From the NCBI GenBank assembly GCA_016872915.1, contig VGYQ01000010.1:1-49475 (forward strand): 49,475 bases of DNA, read 5' to 3'. Source of the stretch: Planctomycetota bacterium. GTDB lineage: Bacteria > Planctomycetota > Phycisphaerae > Phycisphaerales > SM1A02. The translations under genes were made by a program, and so were the position numbers. The notes beneath the pieces are model-generated. The model did not search any database and was not told where the DNA came from. It saw only the letters and a program-made list of their open reading frames with translations. Numbering within the stretch: position 1 is the stretch's first letter; each line of letters starts with the position of its first letter. Positions 8,324 to 17,035 of this stretch are shown here, piece after piece.

Positions 8324-10297
8324 ATGACAAGCACCTTCCTTCGCCTTTCCGCGATCCTTGTCGCGCCGTGTCTGATGTTCGGCTGTGAAGATCCGAAGAT
8401 CGCTGAACGCGATCGAGTCGAACGCCAGATTCGTGAAGGGGGTGCGAAAATTGCTCAAGCAGCAAGGTTGGCAAGCACCGACAGAGTCGCAGCGGCAGAG
8501 ACGCTGCGGTCCGCTGGATCGAACCTCTCTCGCGTATCCAACGCGACTGGTGCTCAGAAGCAGGCTGCGGCAGGCTTGGCAGCTGGCGCTCTCACACAGG
8601 CGGCTCTGCTCGAGATTGGCCGCGCGGATCAGTTGGAGAGCGAGAATCGTGCGGCACGAAGTGTTGCCCTCGGACTCCTCTCCATCCTGGATCAGCTTGA
8701 GCTTGCCATATCACTCGCAAGCACAGAGACCACTGCAGGTGACTTTGGTTCAGATCTGTCGGATGCATCAGCTGCTCGGTCGGAGTTGGATGGTCAGCGG
8801 CAGGAGTTGGAAGCACAAGTAGCGGCATTGCAGGCAGCGGGCGCGGATGCTCTCGCACGTGCGCAAGCGCTTCTGGATGAAGCTGAGGTCATTCGGCAGC
8901 GTGCAGCGAGTGCAGGGCCGGGCGAGATCACCCAGATCGCGGAGAAAGCAGCGCAGCAGCGAAATCTTGCGGTACCGCTGCAAGCAGAAGCATCCACTGC
9001 AGAATCGACGGCTGCCATCCAGGAGTCGCTCCTCCGTATCCGAACGGCAGAGGCGACTGGTGCAGCAACGCGCGTTGAAGCCATTGAACGCGCGGTGGAG
9101 TCACTCACTCGGCTGGGATCCTCGCGTGAGCGCACCGCAGAGTCATCGGCAGAAATGGCTGCGGAGATCGGAAGTCGCATTGATGAACTGCTGGGTGCCG
9201 CTGATCCAGAGGCAGACACAGGGCTCACAGGCTGTACAGAGCGCGCTCAGCAGGATCTCGAAAACGCACGGAGTTCCGCGCAGCTGATCGGTGCGCAGTC
9301 AAGTGTTGCATTCCAGATTCAGGCGGCGATCGCTCGGTCCTTCCTCAGCAAGGGGCAGTCTGAGTTTCAGCATGCACTGCTTCTGCATGCGCTTGCCGAG
9401 AGCGCTGCACTGAGAAAAAACTCCAGCGAGTATGAAGTAAAAGCGAATGACTGGCTGGCGAAGGCGCAGGCGTCGACCCAGTCGGCCTTGGAGGCGTACA
9501 CCGAACTGCAAACGATGCTGTCGTCAGGCAGCGAGTCTGATGCGAAGCGAGCCTTTGGAGAGACTGTCACGCGCGCCCTGCAATCGATCACGAAGCCGAC
9601 CTTCGAGATCTCTGCTGCTGCTCCCGAGACCAAGACAGCGAAGCCGGAGACATCGGAAGAGTCATCCACGGATGCCACTCCGCCGGCTTCGGATACCACT
9701 GCATCGTCTGGCCCACCCTTTGAAAGCTTAGAGGCGTTAGCTGCATTTCTGAGCGATCCCAACAAGGATCCGGCGTCGATGGCGGCGATCGATGAGTTCA
9801 CGATCGCAGAAACGAACGAGGGTCGGCAGATCTCGAGCATCTTTGTCGCTCCGATGCGCTCGATGGGAGCGCTCCAAGTCGCGATGCGCGACAAGTTCGG
9901 AAGCGCGGATCTTGGCGCCATGAAGGCAGCCCTTGGTGGTGGTGGACAGGTGAGCGTGGTTGAAGCGACTGAATCGGCTGGGACGCTTGAAATCCGCTCC
10001 CAAGTGGGTGCGCTTTCGATGCAGGCAACTCGGACGGACAGCGGTTGGAAGTTGGATATGGACGCCACGAGTTCGGCAATGCCTGACCAAGTCCGAATGC
10101 AGTTGACCGCTGCACAGGCGATCCTCGGGCCCCTGCTCGGTGCGATGGACTCGGTACGGCAGAAAGTCGAGTCAGGAGAGATCACGACCCCCGCTCAAGT
10201 GCAAGGTGCACTAGGCATGGCGATGCAGCGAGCGATGGGCGGGATGCGTGGCGGACCGCCACGCGGCGCGAGTGCTGATGACGCACAGGAACCCTGA
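8324..10297 (+). CDS. Large helical lipoprotein, function unknown
   Basis: This 657-residue protein has a short N-terminal signal ending in MFGC (Cys21), read as a lipoprotein signal although the residues before the Cys are atypical. Residues 25-430 are strongly Ala/Glu/Gln/Arg-rich, with many heptad-like stretches (for example AEASTAESTAAIQESL), indicating extended helices or coiled coil. A low-complexity Thr/Ser/Pro/Glu linker spans about 430-470. A smaller globular part follows, and the C-terminus is Met/Gly/Arg-rich. No enzymatic motif is visible. It follows the CX4CH protein after a 30-base gap holding a promoter-like box and converges on queG with 22 bases between. An envelope structural role is conceivable but unproven. 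Confidence 0.75.
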   Translation: MTSTFLRLSAILVAPCLMFGCEDPKIAERDRVERQIREGGAKIAQAARLASTDRVAAAETLRSAGSNLSRVSNATGAQKQAAAGLAAGALTQAALLEIGRADQLESENRAARSVALGLLSILDQLELAISLASTETTAGDFGSDLSDASAARSELDGQRQELEAQVAALQAAGADALARAQALLDEAEVIRQRAASAGPGEITQIAEKAAQQRNLAVPLQAEASTAESTAAIQESLLRIRTAEATGAATRVEAIERAVESLTRLGSSRERTAESSAEMAAEIGSRIDELLGAADPEADTGLTGCTERAQQDLENARSSAQLIGAQSSVAFQIQAAIARSFLSKGQSEFQHALLLHALAESAALRKNSSEYEVKANDWLAKAQASTQSALEAYTELQTMLSSGSESDAKRAFGETVTRALQSITKPTFEISAAAPETKTAKPETSEESSTDATPPASDTTASSGPPFESLEALAAFLSDPNKDPASMAAIDEFTIAETNEGRQISSIFVAPMRSMGALQVAMRDKFGSADLGAMKAALGGGGQVSVVEATESAGTLEIRSQVGALSMQATRTDSGWKLDMDATSSAMPDQVRMQLTAAQAILGPLLGAMDSVRQKVESGEITTPAQVQGALGMAMQRAMGGMRGGPPRGASADDAQEP

Positions 10298-10319
10298 CGC
10301 GCGCTCACCCGCTGCGGAT

Positions 10320-11408
10320 TCACCGAATCATTTCGAGCACTGTTTTCGCCGCATGCCTGACCTGCGGATCGTCTCCTTCGTCCGCCGTGATGGACTCCAA
10401 GTCCTGGCGAAGCGGGTGCTGCGGATTCTGTCGTAGCACATCAAGTGCACACCAAACAGCATTTCGCCTTGCTTGTGGGGCATGAACGCGCGTCAGGGCA
10501 CTTGCACCCATCGCTGCGCGCCGCGAGATCTGATTCCACTGCAGGACATCCCGCAAGGCAAATGCAGCCGATCGACCATCCCACGCTTGATCGACCCCCA
10601 TCCGCCGCGAATGCCTCGTCGGTTGGTTGTGTGGACACACCTCCTGACAGATGTCACAGCCAAAAAGCCAGTCGCCGACCTTTGAAGCGACGTGTGGCTC
10701 CGGCAACGACCGCTGTTCGATGGTCACGGTGGTGATGCAGCGAGATGCATCCACACTCCAAGGTGAGATTGCGCCAGTTGGACACGCATCGATGCAGCGA
10801 GTGCAGGTTCCGCATGGATCACCATCGTCCGCCCTCGGCGTTGGCTGAAGCCGAGCGGTCGTGAAGTAAGAGGCAAGAACAGTCCAAGAGCCAAGTCCAT
10901 CGGCAATGAGAAGCGTGTTCTTCCCAATACGGCCCAGGCCGGCACGCTCTGCCAGTTCACGCTCAGGAACTGGCTCGATATCGCAGCACACCTTTCCTTG
11001 AGTGCCGGGCAGCGCAGCCTCAAGCTCTCGCTGCAACGTGCGTAACCGCCGCTTCATTACCCGGTGATAATCGGGACCGCGGGCATAGCGTGCCACACGA
11101 CCGCTTGCAGCCGTTCCGCCGACAATCTCGTCCGTACACCTCGCATCGGGCCGACCATCGTGGTATCTCGCGGCGGCTACGAGCACACTCTGTGTCCCCG
11201 GAACGATGCGCGCGGGATCGATTCGCACATCGACATGCGCCTGCATCCAGTTCATGGGTCCGTGCCGACCCCCATTGAGCCAAGCGCGCAGTTCTCCGCT
11301 TCGCTTGCTGGGTGACGCGTCGCAGACTCCGGCCGCCGCAAAGCCAAGTTCGCGTGTGCGTGCCAAACACCAGGCCGTGCAAGCTGCTGGATCGGTGGAT
11401 GCCGCCAC
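10320..11408 (-). CDS. queG: Epoxyqueuosine reductase
   Basis: QueG reduces epoxyqueuosine to queuosine in the anticodon loop of tRNAs, using cobalamin and two [4Fe-4S] clusters. The two cluster motifs are clear: CGTCTRCIDACP, then CDICQEVCPHN about 50 residues later. I place the start at a GTG at 11408, because AGGAG stands nine bases before it and the longer open frame would run far into hpnE. This gives 362 residues, close to the family norm. It is the last gene of the hpnC-hpnD-hpnE-queG run, 22 bases after the hpnE stop. Nothing about tRNA modification explains its place behind squalene genes beyond shared transcription. Confidence 0.93.
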   Translation of the reverse strand: MAASTDPAACTAWCLARTRELGFAAAGVCDASPSKRSGELRAWLNGGRHGPMNWMQAHVDVRIDPARIVPGTQSVLVAAARYHDGRPDARCTDEIVGGTAASGRVARYARGPDYHRVMKRRLRTLQRELEAALPGTQGKVCCDIEPVPERELAERAGLGRIGKNTLLIADGLGSWTVLASYFTTARLQPTPRADDGDPCGTCTRCIDACPTGAISPWSVDASRCITTVTIEQRSLPEPHVASKVGDWLFGCDICQEVCPHNQPTRHSRRMGVDQAWDGRSAAFALRDVLQWNQISRRAAMGASALTRVHAPQARRNAVWCALDVLRQNPQHPLRQDLESITADEGDDPQVRHAAKTVLEMIR

Positions 11409-11430
11409 TTCGATGCTCTCCTGACTCCCC

Positions 11431-12840
11431 TCAGAGACCGAGCCAGCGCGACAGTGGTGCGGCAGGAACATCGGGCACGAGCGCATCCTCGCACCGATCG
11501 CCTGCCCTCCCGCAGACCGCCGCAGATGCGAGGTAGCCGCTGCGGACGGCCCCCTCCATGGTCGCTGGCCAACCCGTCGCACACCAGTCACCTGCCAAGA
11601 ACAAGTTGTCGACCCCACCACGAATGCCATCGCGCTGCGCCTTCGGACGAAGCGCATCAATCCCTGGGATACCTGCAAAGGTCGCGCGCTTCTCCTTCAC
11701 TGCTCGGAAGGCAACGGGCTGCAATCCGCGTGCCCGGGGCAGCGCCCAGTGCACATCGTGCATCACACGTTCAACGATTGCCTGCTCATCGAGATCCATC
11801 CAGGAATCGGCGGCGCTGATGACGGCGTGAACACGGTGGCGCCCGTGCGTATCACAGTCCTTTCGAAACAGCCACTGCGTATCGCGGCCGGGCAACACCA
11901 AATGTGGTGTCTCCATGATGGGCGCATCAAAGGCAAGATGCACGCCGAGAATTGGGCTGAAGGTGATCTCATCCAGACGCCCGAGCCGCATGTCCGCACG
12001 GGTCAACGTGTCCGAGCAGAGTTTGGCGAGTCGATCTGGCGGCACGGCGGCGATCACGGACGATGCTTCGACCATGCCTTCATCGGTCACCACACCGGTC
12101 ACACGCGTGCCATCGAACGAGATGGCAAGCGCGCTCACGCCCAGTCGCATTGCCCCGCCACGCGACTCGATGAACTGCTGCGCAGGATCGTAAAGTTCGA
12201 CCAGTGGTCGGACCGACAGTCCCATCACAGGGCTCCAAGAATCCTGCAGAAATCCGGCTTGGAATACATACATCGCCAGCGACGCCTCCGTGCTCGCGCA
12301 CGGCATGTTGCATGCACTGATGATGACGGGCTCCCAGAAATGTGATCGTGCCCGTGTGGTCTGTTGCGTTTCATCGAGAAAGGCCCCAAACGACTTTCCC
12401 TTCCAGCGTTCCCGTCCCTCTCGCCCGAGACGAATCAAGCGCCACATCGCTCGGGCGACCGCACGCTTGTCCTCAAGGTTCAGAAACCGCATGCGCAGGA
12501 AACTGCTCGTGAAATGCGCTGGTGCGGGAAGCCGTCCTGGCGTCATCTCATCAGGATCACTCGGTGGGTTTGCCCACCAAATGGTTCGATGCCAATCGAT
12601 GAGATCGAGCACACCAAGTCGGCCGTAGAGATCAAGCAAGTTCGTGCAACTGCCCATCAGCACGTGCTGGCAGTTGTCCAGCATTTCGCCACTTCGCGGA
12701 TCGATAAAACTCGTGGCGCGCCCGCCCAGCTTTCGCTTGGATTCGAGCAGGATGACTTCGCGCCCCGCCTCCGTCAGGCGAATGGCCGCCGCAAGACCGG
12801 CAAGACCTCCACCAACGATGACGGTTGGAGGTCCCATCAT
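11431..12840 (-). CDS. hpnE: Hydroxysqualene dehydroxylase HpnE
   Basis: HpnE is an FAD-dependent amine-oxidase-fold enzyme that reductively removes the hydroxyl of hydroxysqualene to give squalene. The 469-residue protein opens with the dinucleotide-binding motif VIVGGGLAGLAAAIRL and continues with an ESKRKLGGRA segment typical of this fold. A second FAD-binding segment near the C-terminus reads NLFLAGDWCATGWPATMEG. I chose the first ATG of an ATGATG pair at 12840, which overlaps the hpnD stop by four bases; the longer open frame lies inside hpnD and is discarded. The gene is third in the hpnC-D-E set, which is the standard bacterial squalene route. Confidence 0.93.
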   Translation of the reverse strand: MMGPPTVIVGGGLAGLAAAIRLTEAGREVILLESKRKLGGRATSFIDPRSGEMLDNCQHVLMGSCTNLLDLYGRLGVLDLIDWHRTIWWANPPSDPDEMTPGRLPAPAHFTSSFLRMRFLNLEDKRAVARAMWRLIRLGREGRERWKGKSFGAFLDETQQTTRARSHFWEPVIISACNMPCASTEASLAMYVFQAGFLQDSWSPVMGLSVRPLVELYDPAQQFIESRGGAMRLGVSALAISFDGTRVTGVVTDEGMVEASSVIAAVPPDRLAKLCSDTLTRADMRLGRLDEITFSPILGVHLAFDAPIMETPHLVLPGRDTQWLFRKDCDTHGRHRVHAVISAADSWMDLDEQAIVERVMHDVHWALPRARGLQPVAFRAVKEKRATFAGIPGIDALRPKAQRDGIRGGVDNLFLAGDWCATGWPATMEGAVRSGYLASAAVCGRAGDRCEDALVPDVPAAPLSRWLGL

Positions 12841-13724
12841 CGCCCGCCCGCGAGCCGCGCACGAAGGATGACAAGCGCCTTTTGCAGCCTCGGTACTGAT
12901 ACGCGCTCGTGAACAATACGCTCGGGGTCTGCTGCCATTCGTTCGAGAAGCGCGCGGTACATCCCTGTCAGCCCACGCAGCGTTGGACGACATGTTGGCT
13001 CGATCATGGCATCCAGCGACGCACTCGCCTCAAACCGATCACGGGCAGCAGCAATCATCCCATCGATCAGGGCACGGCAGCGCCGCGGTTCGCGCCAGTG
13101 AAGCAGCCCATCCACATCGACGCCCGCACCATCCAAACGTTCCTGAGGAATGTAGACCCGGCCCATCCGCGCATCTTCTGCGATATCTCGGATCACATTC
13201 ACCATTTGAAAGGCGACTCCGCGCTCTGATGCGAGGGCAAGAGCGTGCTCGTCTTGGTATCCCCACACACGAACGCACACACGCCCGACGGAACTGGCAA
13301 CCTGCTCGCAGTAGCGGCGGAACTCCACCTCACGTTGCAACCGCCGCGGACGAAGATCGGCGATCTGACCATCGATCATGGCGTCAAAGTCGCTCAACTC
13401 GAGTGGATACGCAGACGCAACCGCCGCAAGCGCGCGCCACAGCAGCGTTGGCTCCCCCACATCACCGCGAAGTGCCAGCTGGGTATTCGCGCGGAAAAGC
13501 TGAATCGAGCGTGCGGCATCGCTCCCTGCTGGCGCTCCATCGACGATGTCATCTGCCTCGCGCATCCATGCATAGATCGCGTACATCGCCGAGCGCTGGG
13601 GCTCCGGGGTCAGCCGGAGACCCCAATAGAAATTCGCGGCACGGGTGCGAGTGACTTCACGGCAATACTGGACCGCATCACGGAGGTCCTCGTGCAGCAG
13701 CAGTGTTCCAGCAGCCGCACTCAT
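12837..13724 (-). CDS. hpnD: Presqualene diphosphate synthase HpnD
   Basis: HpnD condenses two farnesyl diphosphates head-to-head to presqualene diphosphate, at or near the inner membrane. The 295-residue protein has the squalene/phytoene synthase all-helical fold, with the two Asp-rich metal-binding motifs MREADDIVDG and NVIRDIAED, plus GRVYIPQE as in phytoene synthases. The N-terminus HEDLRDAVQYCREVTR fits the HpnD subfamily. The ATG at 13724 overlaps the hpnC stop (ATGA); an earlier in-frame start at 13835 lies within hpnC and was rejected. HpnC follows a different subfamily pattern, so the two are paralogues with successive roles rather than duplicates. Confidence 0.93.
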   Translation of the reverse strand: MSAAAGTLLLHEDLRDAVQYCREVTRTRAANFYWGLRLTPEPQRSAMYAIYAWMREADDIVDGAPAGSDAARSIQLFRANTQLALRGDVGEPTLLWRALAAVASAYPLELSDFDAMIDGQIADLRPRRLQREVEFRRYCEQVASSVGRVCVRVWGYQDEHALALASERGVAFQMVNVIRDIAEDARMGRVYIPQERLDGAGVDVDGLLHWREPRRCRALIDGMIAAARDRFEASASLDAMIEPTCRPTLRGLTGMYRALLERMAADPERIVHERVSVPRLQKALVILRARLAGGR

Positions 13725-14701
13725 GCTGCATGCATCTCCCGGCGCGCGGATCGGACGGCACGCGCAGAACTCCACCGAGCCTGCAGGAGGAGACGAATCT
13801 TGGTGAAGGCTGTCAACCGTGGGCGCGCAAGGCATGTCTCAAAGTTCCATGACTCGATCAACTGCAGCGTCTGAATACCCCCCTCTCGGAACAGCCAGAT
13901 CAGCGGTCGATGCTTCGGCTGGAGCCGCGCAAGCAATTCCCCGCCTGATTCAAAAAGTGGCCAGGTCCGCTCGGACAGCAAACGGATTGTTGCACGGTAC
14001 GCACTGAGGAAGTTGCGATCGGGCGCGAACCCACGCTGGCACGTCAACGCGAGTCGCTCGGCAAAGAGCTCCTCCTGCCAAGCATCCGCCGGCAGATAGA
14101 TGCGTCCGCGTTCCAAGAAATCCCGCCGTACATCCTGCCAGTGATTGACCAGTTGCAGTCCAGTGCAGATGGAATCACTCGCAGCGAGCGCAGCCTCATC
14201 GCGTGACTCATCGAGCAACATGAGCACGATTCGCCCAACGGGATCCGCGCTGAGTCGGCAGTAGCCGATCAGTTCATCCCAGGTCGCATAGCGTGAGACA
14301 CGCTGATCCATTTCAAAGGCTGACACCAGATCGAGGAACGGCTTCAGCGGCATCGCATGCCTCGCCATCACGGGGGCAAGTGCCGTAAAGACGGGATGAG
14401 ATGAACGCCCACTGCCAATCGCCTCCAGACCCGAGCGCCACCAGCCGAGAAGTGCGACCGCTCTCTCACGCGAGCCGCACTCGTCGCCGAGGTCATCAGC
14501 GCAGCGGCAAAATGCATACACGGCCGCAAAGTCATCCAAAAGCGAGCTCGGGACGAACCCACTCAGCACACTGAAGTTCTCCCCATGCCCGCGTGCGAGC
14601 TGCATGCACCACGCTTGTGCCTCGGAAAGTGTGCACGTGCATTCCAACTCAGGCCCATAGCGCCCAAGCTCGAGCGTTCGGTCGGCTTTCGTCAATCTCA
14701 T
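13721..14701 (-). CDS. hpnC: Hydroxysqualene synthase HpnC
   Basis: HpnC converts presqualene diphosphate to hydroxysqualene, the step between HpnD and HpnE. The 326-residue protein has the squalene/phytoene synthase fold, with HGENFSV and FVPSSL near the N-terminus (typical of HpnC), the first Asp motif in CRCADDLGDE, and the second in QLVNHWQDVRRD, the form that distinguishes HpnC from HpnD. It leads the minus-strand hpnC-D-E-queG operon and is divergent from ispH across 55 bases. A -10-like TACCCT stands nine bases before its ATG, and no clear ribosome binding site is present. With IspH supplying IPP/DMAPP this forms a terpenoid locus; whether hopanoids follow depends on genes outside the window. 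Confidence 0.92.
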   Translation of the reverse strand: MRLTKADRTLELGRYGPELECTCTLSEAQAWCMQLARGHGENFSVLSGFVPSSLLDDFAAVYAFCRCADDLGDECGSRERAVALLGWWRSGLEAIGSGRSSHPVFTALAPVMARHAMPLKPFLDLVSAFEMDQRVSRYATWDELIGYCRLSADPVGRIVLMLLDESRDEAALAASDSICTGLQLVNHWQDVRRDFLERGRIYLPADAWQEELFAERLALTCQRGFAPDRNFLSAYRATIRLLSERTWPLFESGGELLARLQPKHRPLIWLFREGGIQTLQLIESWNFETCLARPRLTAFTKIRLLLQARWSSARAVRSARREMHAA

Positions 14702-14710
14702 GCCGTCGCA

Positions 14711-14716
14711 AGGGTA
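14711..14716 (-). promoter_or_regulatory. Possible -10 box (TACCCT) for hpnC operon
   Basis: On the minus strand TACCCT is followed by nine bases and then the hpnC ATG. It faces the ispH box at 14742-14747 in the same 55-base divergent gap. There is no visible ribosome binding site and no clear -35 hexamer. Confidence 0.4.
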
Positions 14717-14741
14717 CCGCGGAGTCCAGTGCAGGCTTGGA

Positions 14742-14747
14742 TATCAT
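14742..14747 (+). promoter_or_regulatory. Possible -10 box (TATCAT) for ispH
   Basis: TATCAT matches the classical -10 hexamer at five of six positions and ends nine bases before the ispH ATG. It is oriented away from the hpnC box, so the two operons could share control in one short region. No Shine-Dalgarno sequence is seen. Confidence 0.4.
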
Positions 14748-14756
14748 CGGGCTCCG

Positions 14757-15827
14757 ATGAAGATCATTCTGGCGAATCCACGCGGCTTCTGTGCGGGCGT
14801 TTACATGGCGATCGATGTGGTCGATCAGCTCCTTGAAATCTGCCCCGATGAACCGATTTTTGTCTATCACGAGATCGTCCACAACCGACATGTTGTGCAA
14901 CGATTCCAACGGCGTGGCGTGCGGTTTGTGGAATCACTCGATGAGGTACCCGAGGGCTCTATCGTTGTCTTCAGTGCCCATGGCGTCAGTCCCGCTGTTC
15001 GCCAAGTGGCGCAGTCCAAGCGGCTGCTTTCCGTCGACGCGACCTGTCCACTCGTGACAAAGGTGCATGCGGAAGCCATCCGCTACGCGCGGAAGGGGTT
15101 TCAAATCCTGCTCGTGGGCCACCGACATCATCAGGAGGTCGTGGGCACACTGGGCGAGGCTCCCGAAGTGATACAGGTGGTGGAGAGTCCCGCCGACATT
15201 CCATCGCTGAAAGTGATCGATCCAGAAAAACTGATCTATCTGACCCAGACGACTCTGTCACTCGATGATGCGGGCGTCATTATCGATGCGCTCAAGCGCG
15301 CATTCCCGCAAATCAAGGAGCCGCCCGCAAGCGATATCTGCTATGCGACGACAAACCGCCAGACAGCGGTTCGTGCGATCGCCCCCCAATGCGACCTCGT
15401 GCTCGTCGTCGGCAGCTCGAACTCATCCAATTCGGTTCGCCTCACTGAAATCGCGATGAACATGGGCACTCCTGCACGGCTGATTGATGATCGGAGCGAA
15501 CTGAGGCGAGAGTGGTTTGCCGGGGTTCAGACGCTCCTCGTCACCGCAGGCGCAAGCGCACCGGAGGATCTTGTCCACGACCTGATCGAGGAACTCGTGC
15601 GCAGTTACGGCGCAGAAGTCGAACAGCATGATGTACGCCATGAAGAAGTGGAGTTCGGCCTGCCAGGCAGCCTGAAATCGCTGATGCGTGAGCGCGGCGT
15701 CGATCCCGAAGGACGACGCATCATCCGCGGTGATGAGGGGAATCGTCTGCGTGAGTGGTTCAGCGCACACAACATTCCATTTCGCATCGTGGACCTCACG
15801 GTGCAGGGCGCGGCGGCGGCACCTTGA
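14757..15827 (+). CDS. ispH: 4-hydroxy-3-methylbut-2-enyl diphosphate reductase
   Basis: IspH is the last enzyme of the methylerythritol phosphate pathway and yields IPP and DMAPP using a [4Fe-4S] cluster. The three cluster cysteines are present: Cys12 in RGFCAGV, Cys97 in DATCPLVTKVH and Cys195 in DICYATTNRQ. Substrate-binding histidines appear in EIVHN and SAHGVSP, and the family motif SSNSSNSVRL is at 221-230. I start at the ATG at 14757, where family homology begins; an earlier in-frame ATG at 14700 adds 19 unrelated residues and overlaps hpnC. At 356 residues it exceeds the usual 310-320 because of a C-terminal extension of about 40 residues. Its stop overlaps the rlmN start (TTGA). Confidence 0.95.
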   Translation: MKIILANPRGFCAGVYMAIDVVDQLLEICPDEPIFVYHEIVHNRHVVQRFQRRGVRFVESLDEVPEGSIVVFSAHGVSPAVRQVAQSKRLLSVDATCPLVTKVHAEAIRYARKGFQILLVGHRHHQEVVGTLGEAPEVIQVVESPADIPSLKVIDPEKLIYLTQTTLSLDDAGVIIDALKRAFPQIKEPPASDICYATTNRQTAVRAIAPQCDLVLVVGSSNSSNSVRLTEIAMNMGTPARLIDDRSELRREWFAGVQTLLVTAGASAPEDLVHDLIEELVRSYGAEVEQHDVRHEEVEFGLPGSLKSLMRERGVDPEGRRIIRGDEGNRLREWFSAHNIPFRIVDLTVQGAAAAP

Positions 15828-17035
15828 CCGAAGAGTCAGAGAGTTCTGAGCAGCGCGCGTCGGCGCAGCATGAACCTGCGCCGACTCCCGAGGGCAGGCA
15901 CGGCCACGCAGCGCCACTGCCTTCAACCGATCAGGATGCACCGCACCTCTTTGCACTGCAGCGTGATGCACTTCGCGAGTGGTGTACCGAGCGTGGAATG
16001 CAGCGCCACAACGCCGATCAAATCTTGGACTGGGTCTACCGAAAGGCGTGCGCCGATCCGATGCGCATGACTAATCTTTCGAAACGCAACCGCGATCTGC
16101 TGGCGCAGTCAATGCGATTCACGACTGCACGCCCCATCGATCACCGTGTCGCGTCCGATGGCACTCAAAAGCTGTTGATGGCGTGGGAACGCGGCCCAGC
16201 CGAAGCAACTCCGACCACACTCCCCATGCTGAACGCGGTGCCGGTTGCATCTGGTCGGCAGACCGAGTGTGTCATGATCCCTGCAGATCCACGGCGCACA
16301 GCGTGCATTTCAAGCCAACTCGGCTGCCCTGTTGGATGCCGCTTCTGTGCGTCAGGGATTGGCGGTCTCGAGGGGAACCTGACAGCAGGGCAGATCATTG
16401 AACAGGTCTTTCATCTCTCCGCACTGGATGCGGTCGAACGTATTTCGCATGTGGTGTTCATGGGAATGGGTGAACCGCTCGCCAATCTCAGCGCAGTATC
16501 GGATGCCATCCGAACCCTGCATGCGGAGTGGGGCTTTGGCATCAGCGCGCGCCGAATCACGGTTTCAACAGTTGGGTTGCCGACTGCCATTCGCCGCTTC
16601 TGTGATTTCGAACTGCCAGTCACGCTTGCGCTCAGCCTGCATGCGCCCAATGATGAGATACGCCGCAACATCATCCCTTGGGCGGATTTCAGCACGATCG
16701 AAGAACTGCTTGATGCGTGCGATGAGTGGTTCCGCCGAACAGGCCGCGAGATCACACTCGAGTACATCCTGCTCGGGGGGGTCAACGATCGACTGGAACA
16801 TGCCGAGGAACTTGCCGAGCATGCACGGCGCATCCATGCCAATGTCAATCTCATTCGCTACAACGAGGTGAGAGGAATGCCCTTTCAGCGTCCCAACTCC
16901 GATGGTGTGCTCCGCTTTCAAGAGATCCTGCGCGAGCGCGGGGTGAACACGCACATTCGGGCGAGCCGCGGACGCGATATCGCAGCCGCATGCGGACAGC
17001 TCCGTCATGAGCACGCGACCGCTAGCCCGCGCTGA
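15824..17035 (+). CDS. rlmN: 23S rRNA (adenine-2503-C2)-methyltransferase
   Basis: RlmN is a radical SAM enzyme that methylates C2 of A2503 in 23S rRNA and A37 in some tRNAs. The radical SAM cluster motif is Cys168-x3-Cys172-x2-Cys175 in GCPVGCRFCASG. GMGEPLAN follows, and the late strands carry ISARRITVSTVG and LALSLHAPNDEIR. The N-terminal domain has ADQILDWVYRKA and MTNLSKRNRD. No ATG exists upstream of these, so I place the start at a TTG at 15824 that overlaps the ispH stop by four bases; this gives 403 residues with about 45 extra Ser/Glu/Pro-rich residues. The 3' end overlaps the convergent oxidoreductase-like gene by 14 bases. Confidence 0.92.
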   Translation: MTEESESSEQRASAQHEPAPTPEGRHGHAAPLPSTDQDAPHLFALQRDALREWCTERGMQRHNADQILDWVYRKACADPMRMTNLSKRNRDLLAQSMRFTTARPIDHRVASDGTQKLLMAWERGPAEATPTTLPMLNAVPVASGRQTECVMIPADPRRTACISSQLGCPVGCRFCASGIGGLEGNLTAGQIIEQVFHLSALDAVERISHVVFMGMGEPLANLSAVSDAIRTLHAEWGFGISARRITVSTVGLPTAIRRFCDFELPVTLALSLHAPNDEIRRNIIPWADFSTIEELLDACDEWFRRTGREITLEYILLGGVNDRLEHAEELAEHARRIHANVNLIRYNEVRGMPFQRPNSDGVLRFQEILRERGVNTHIRASRGRDIAAACGQLRHEHATASPR

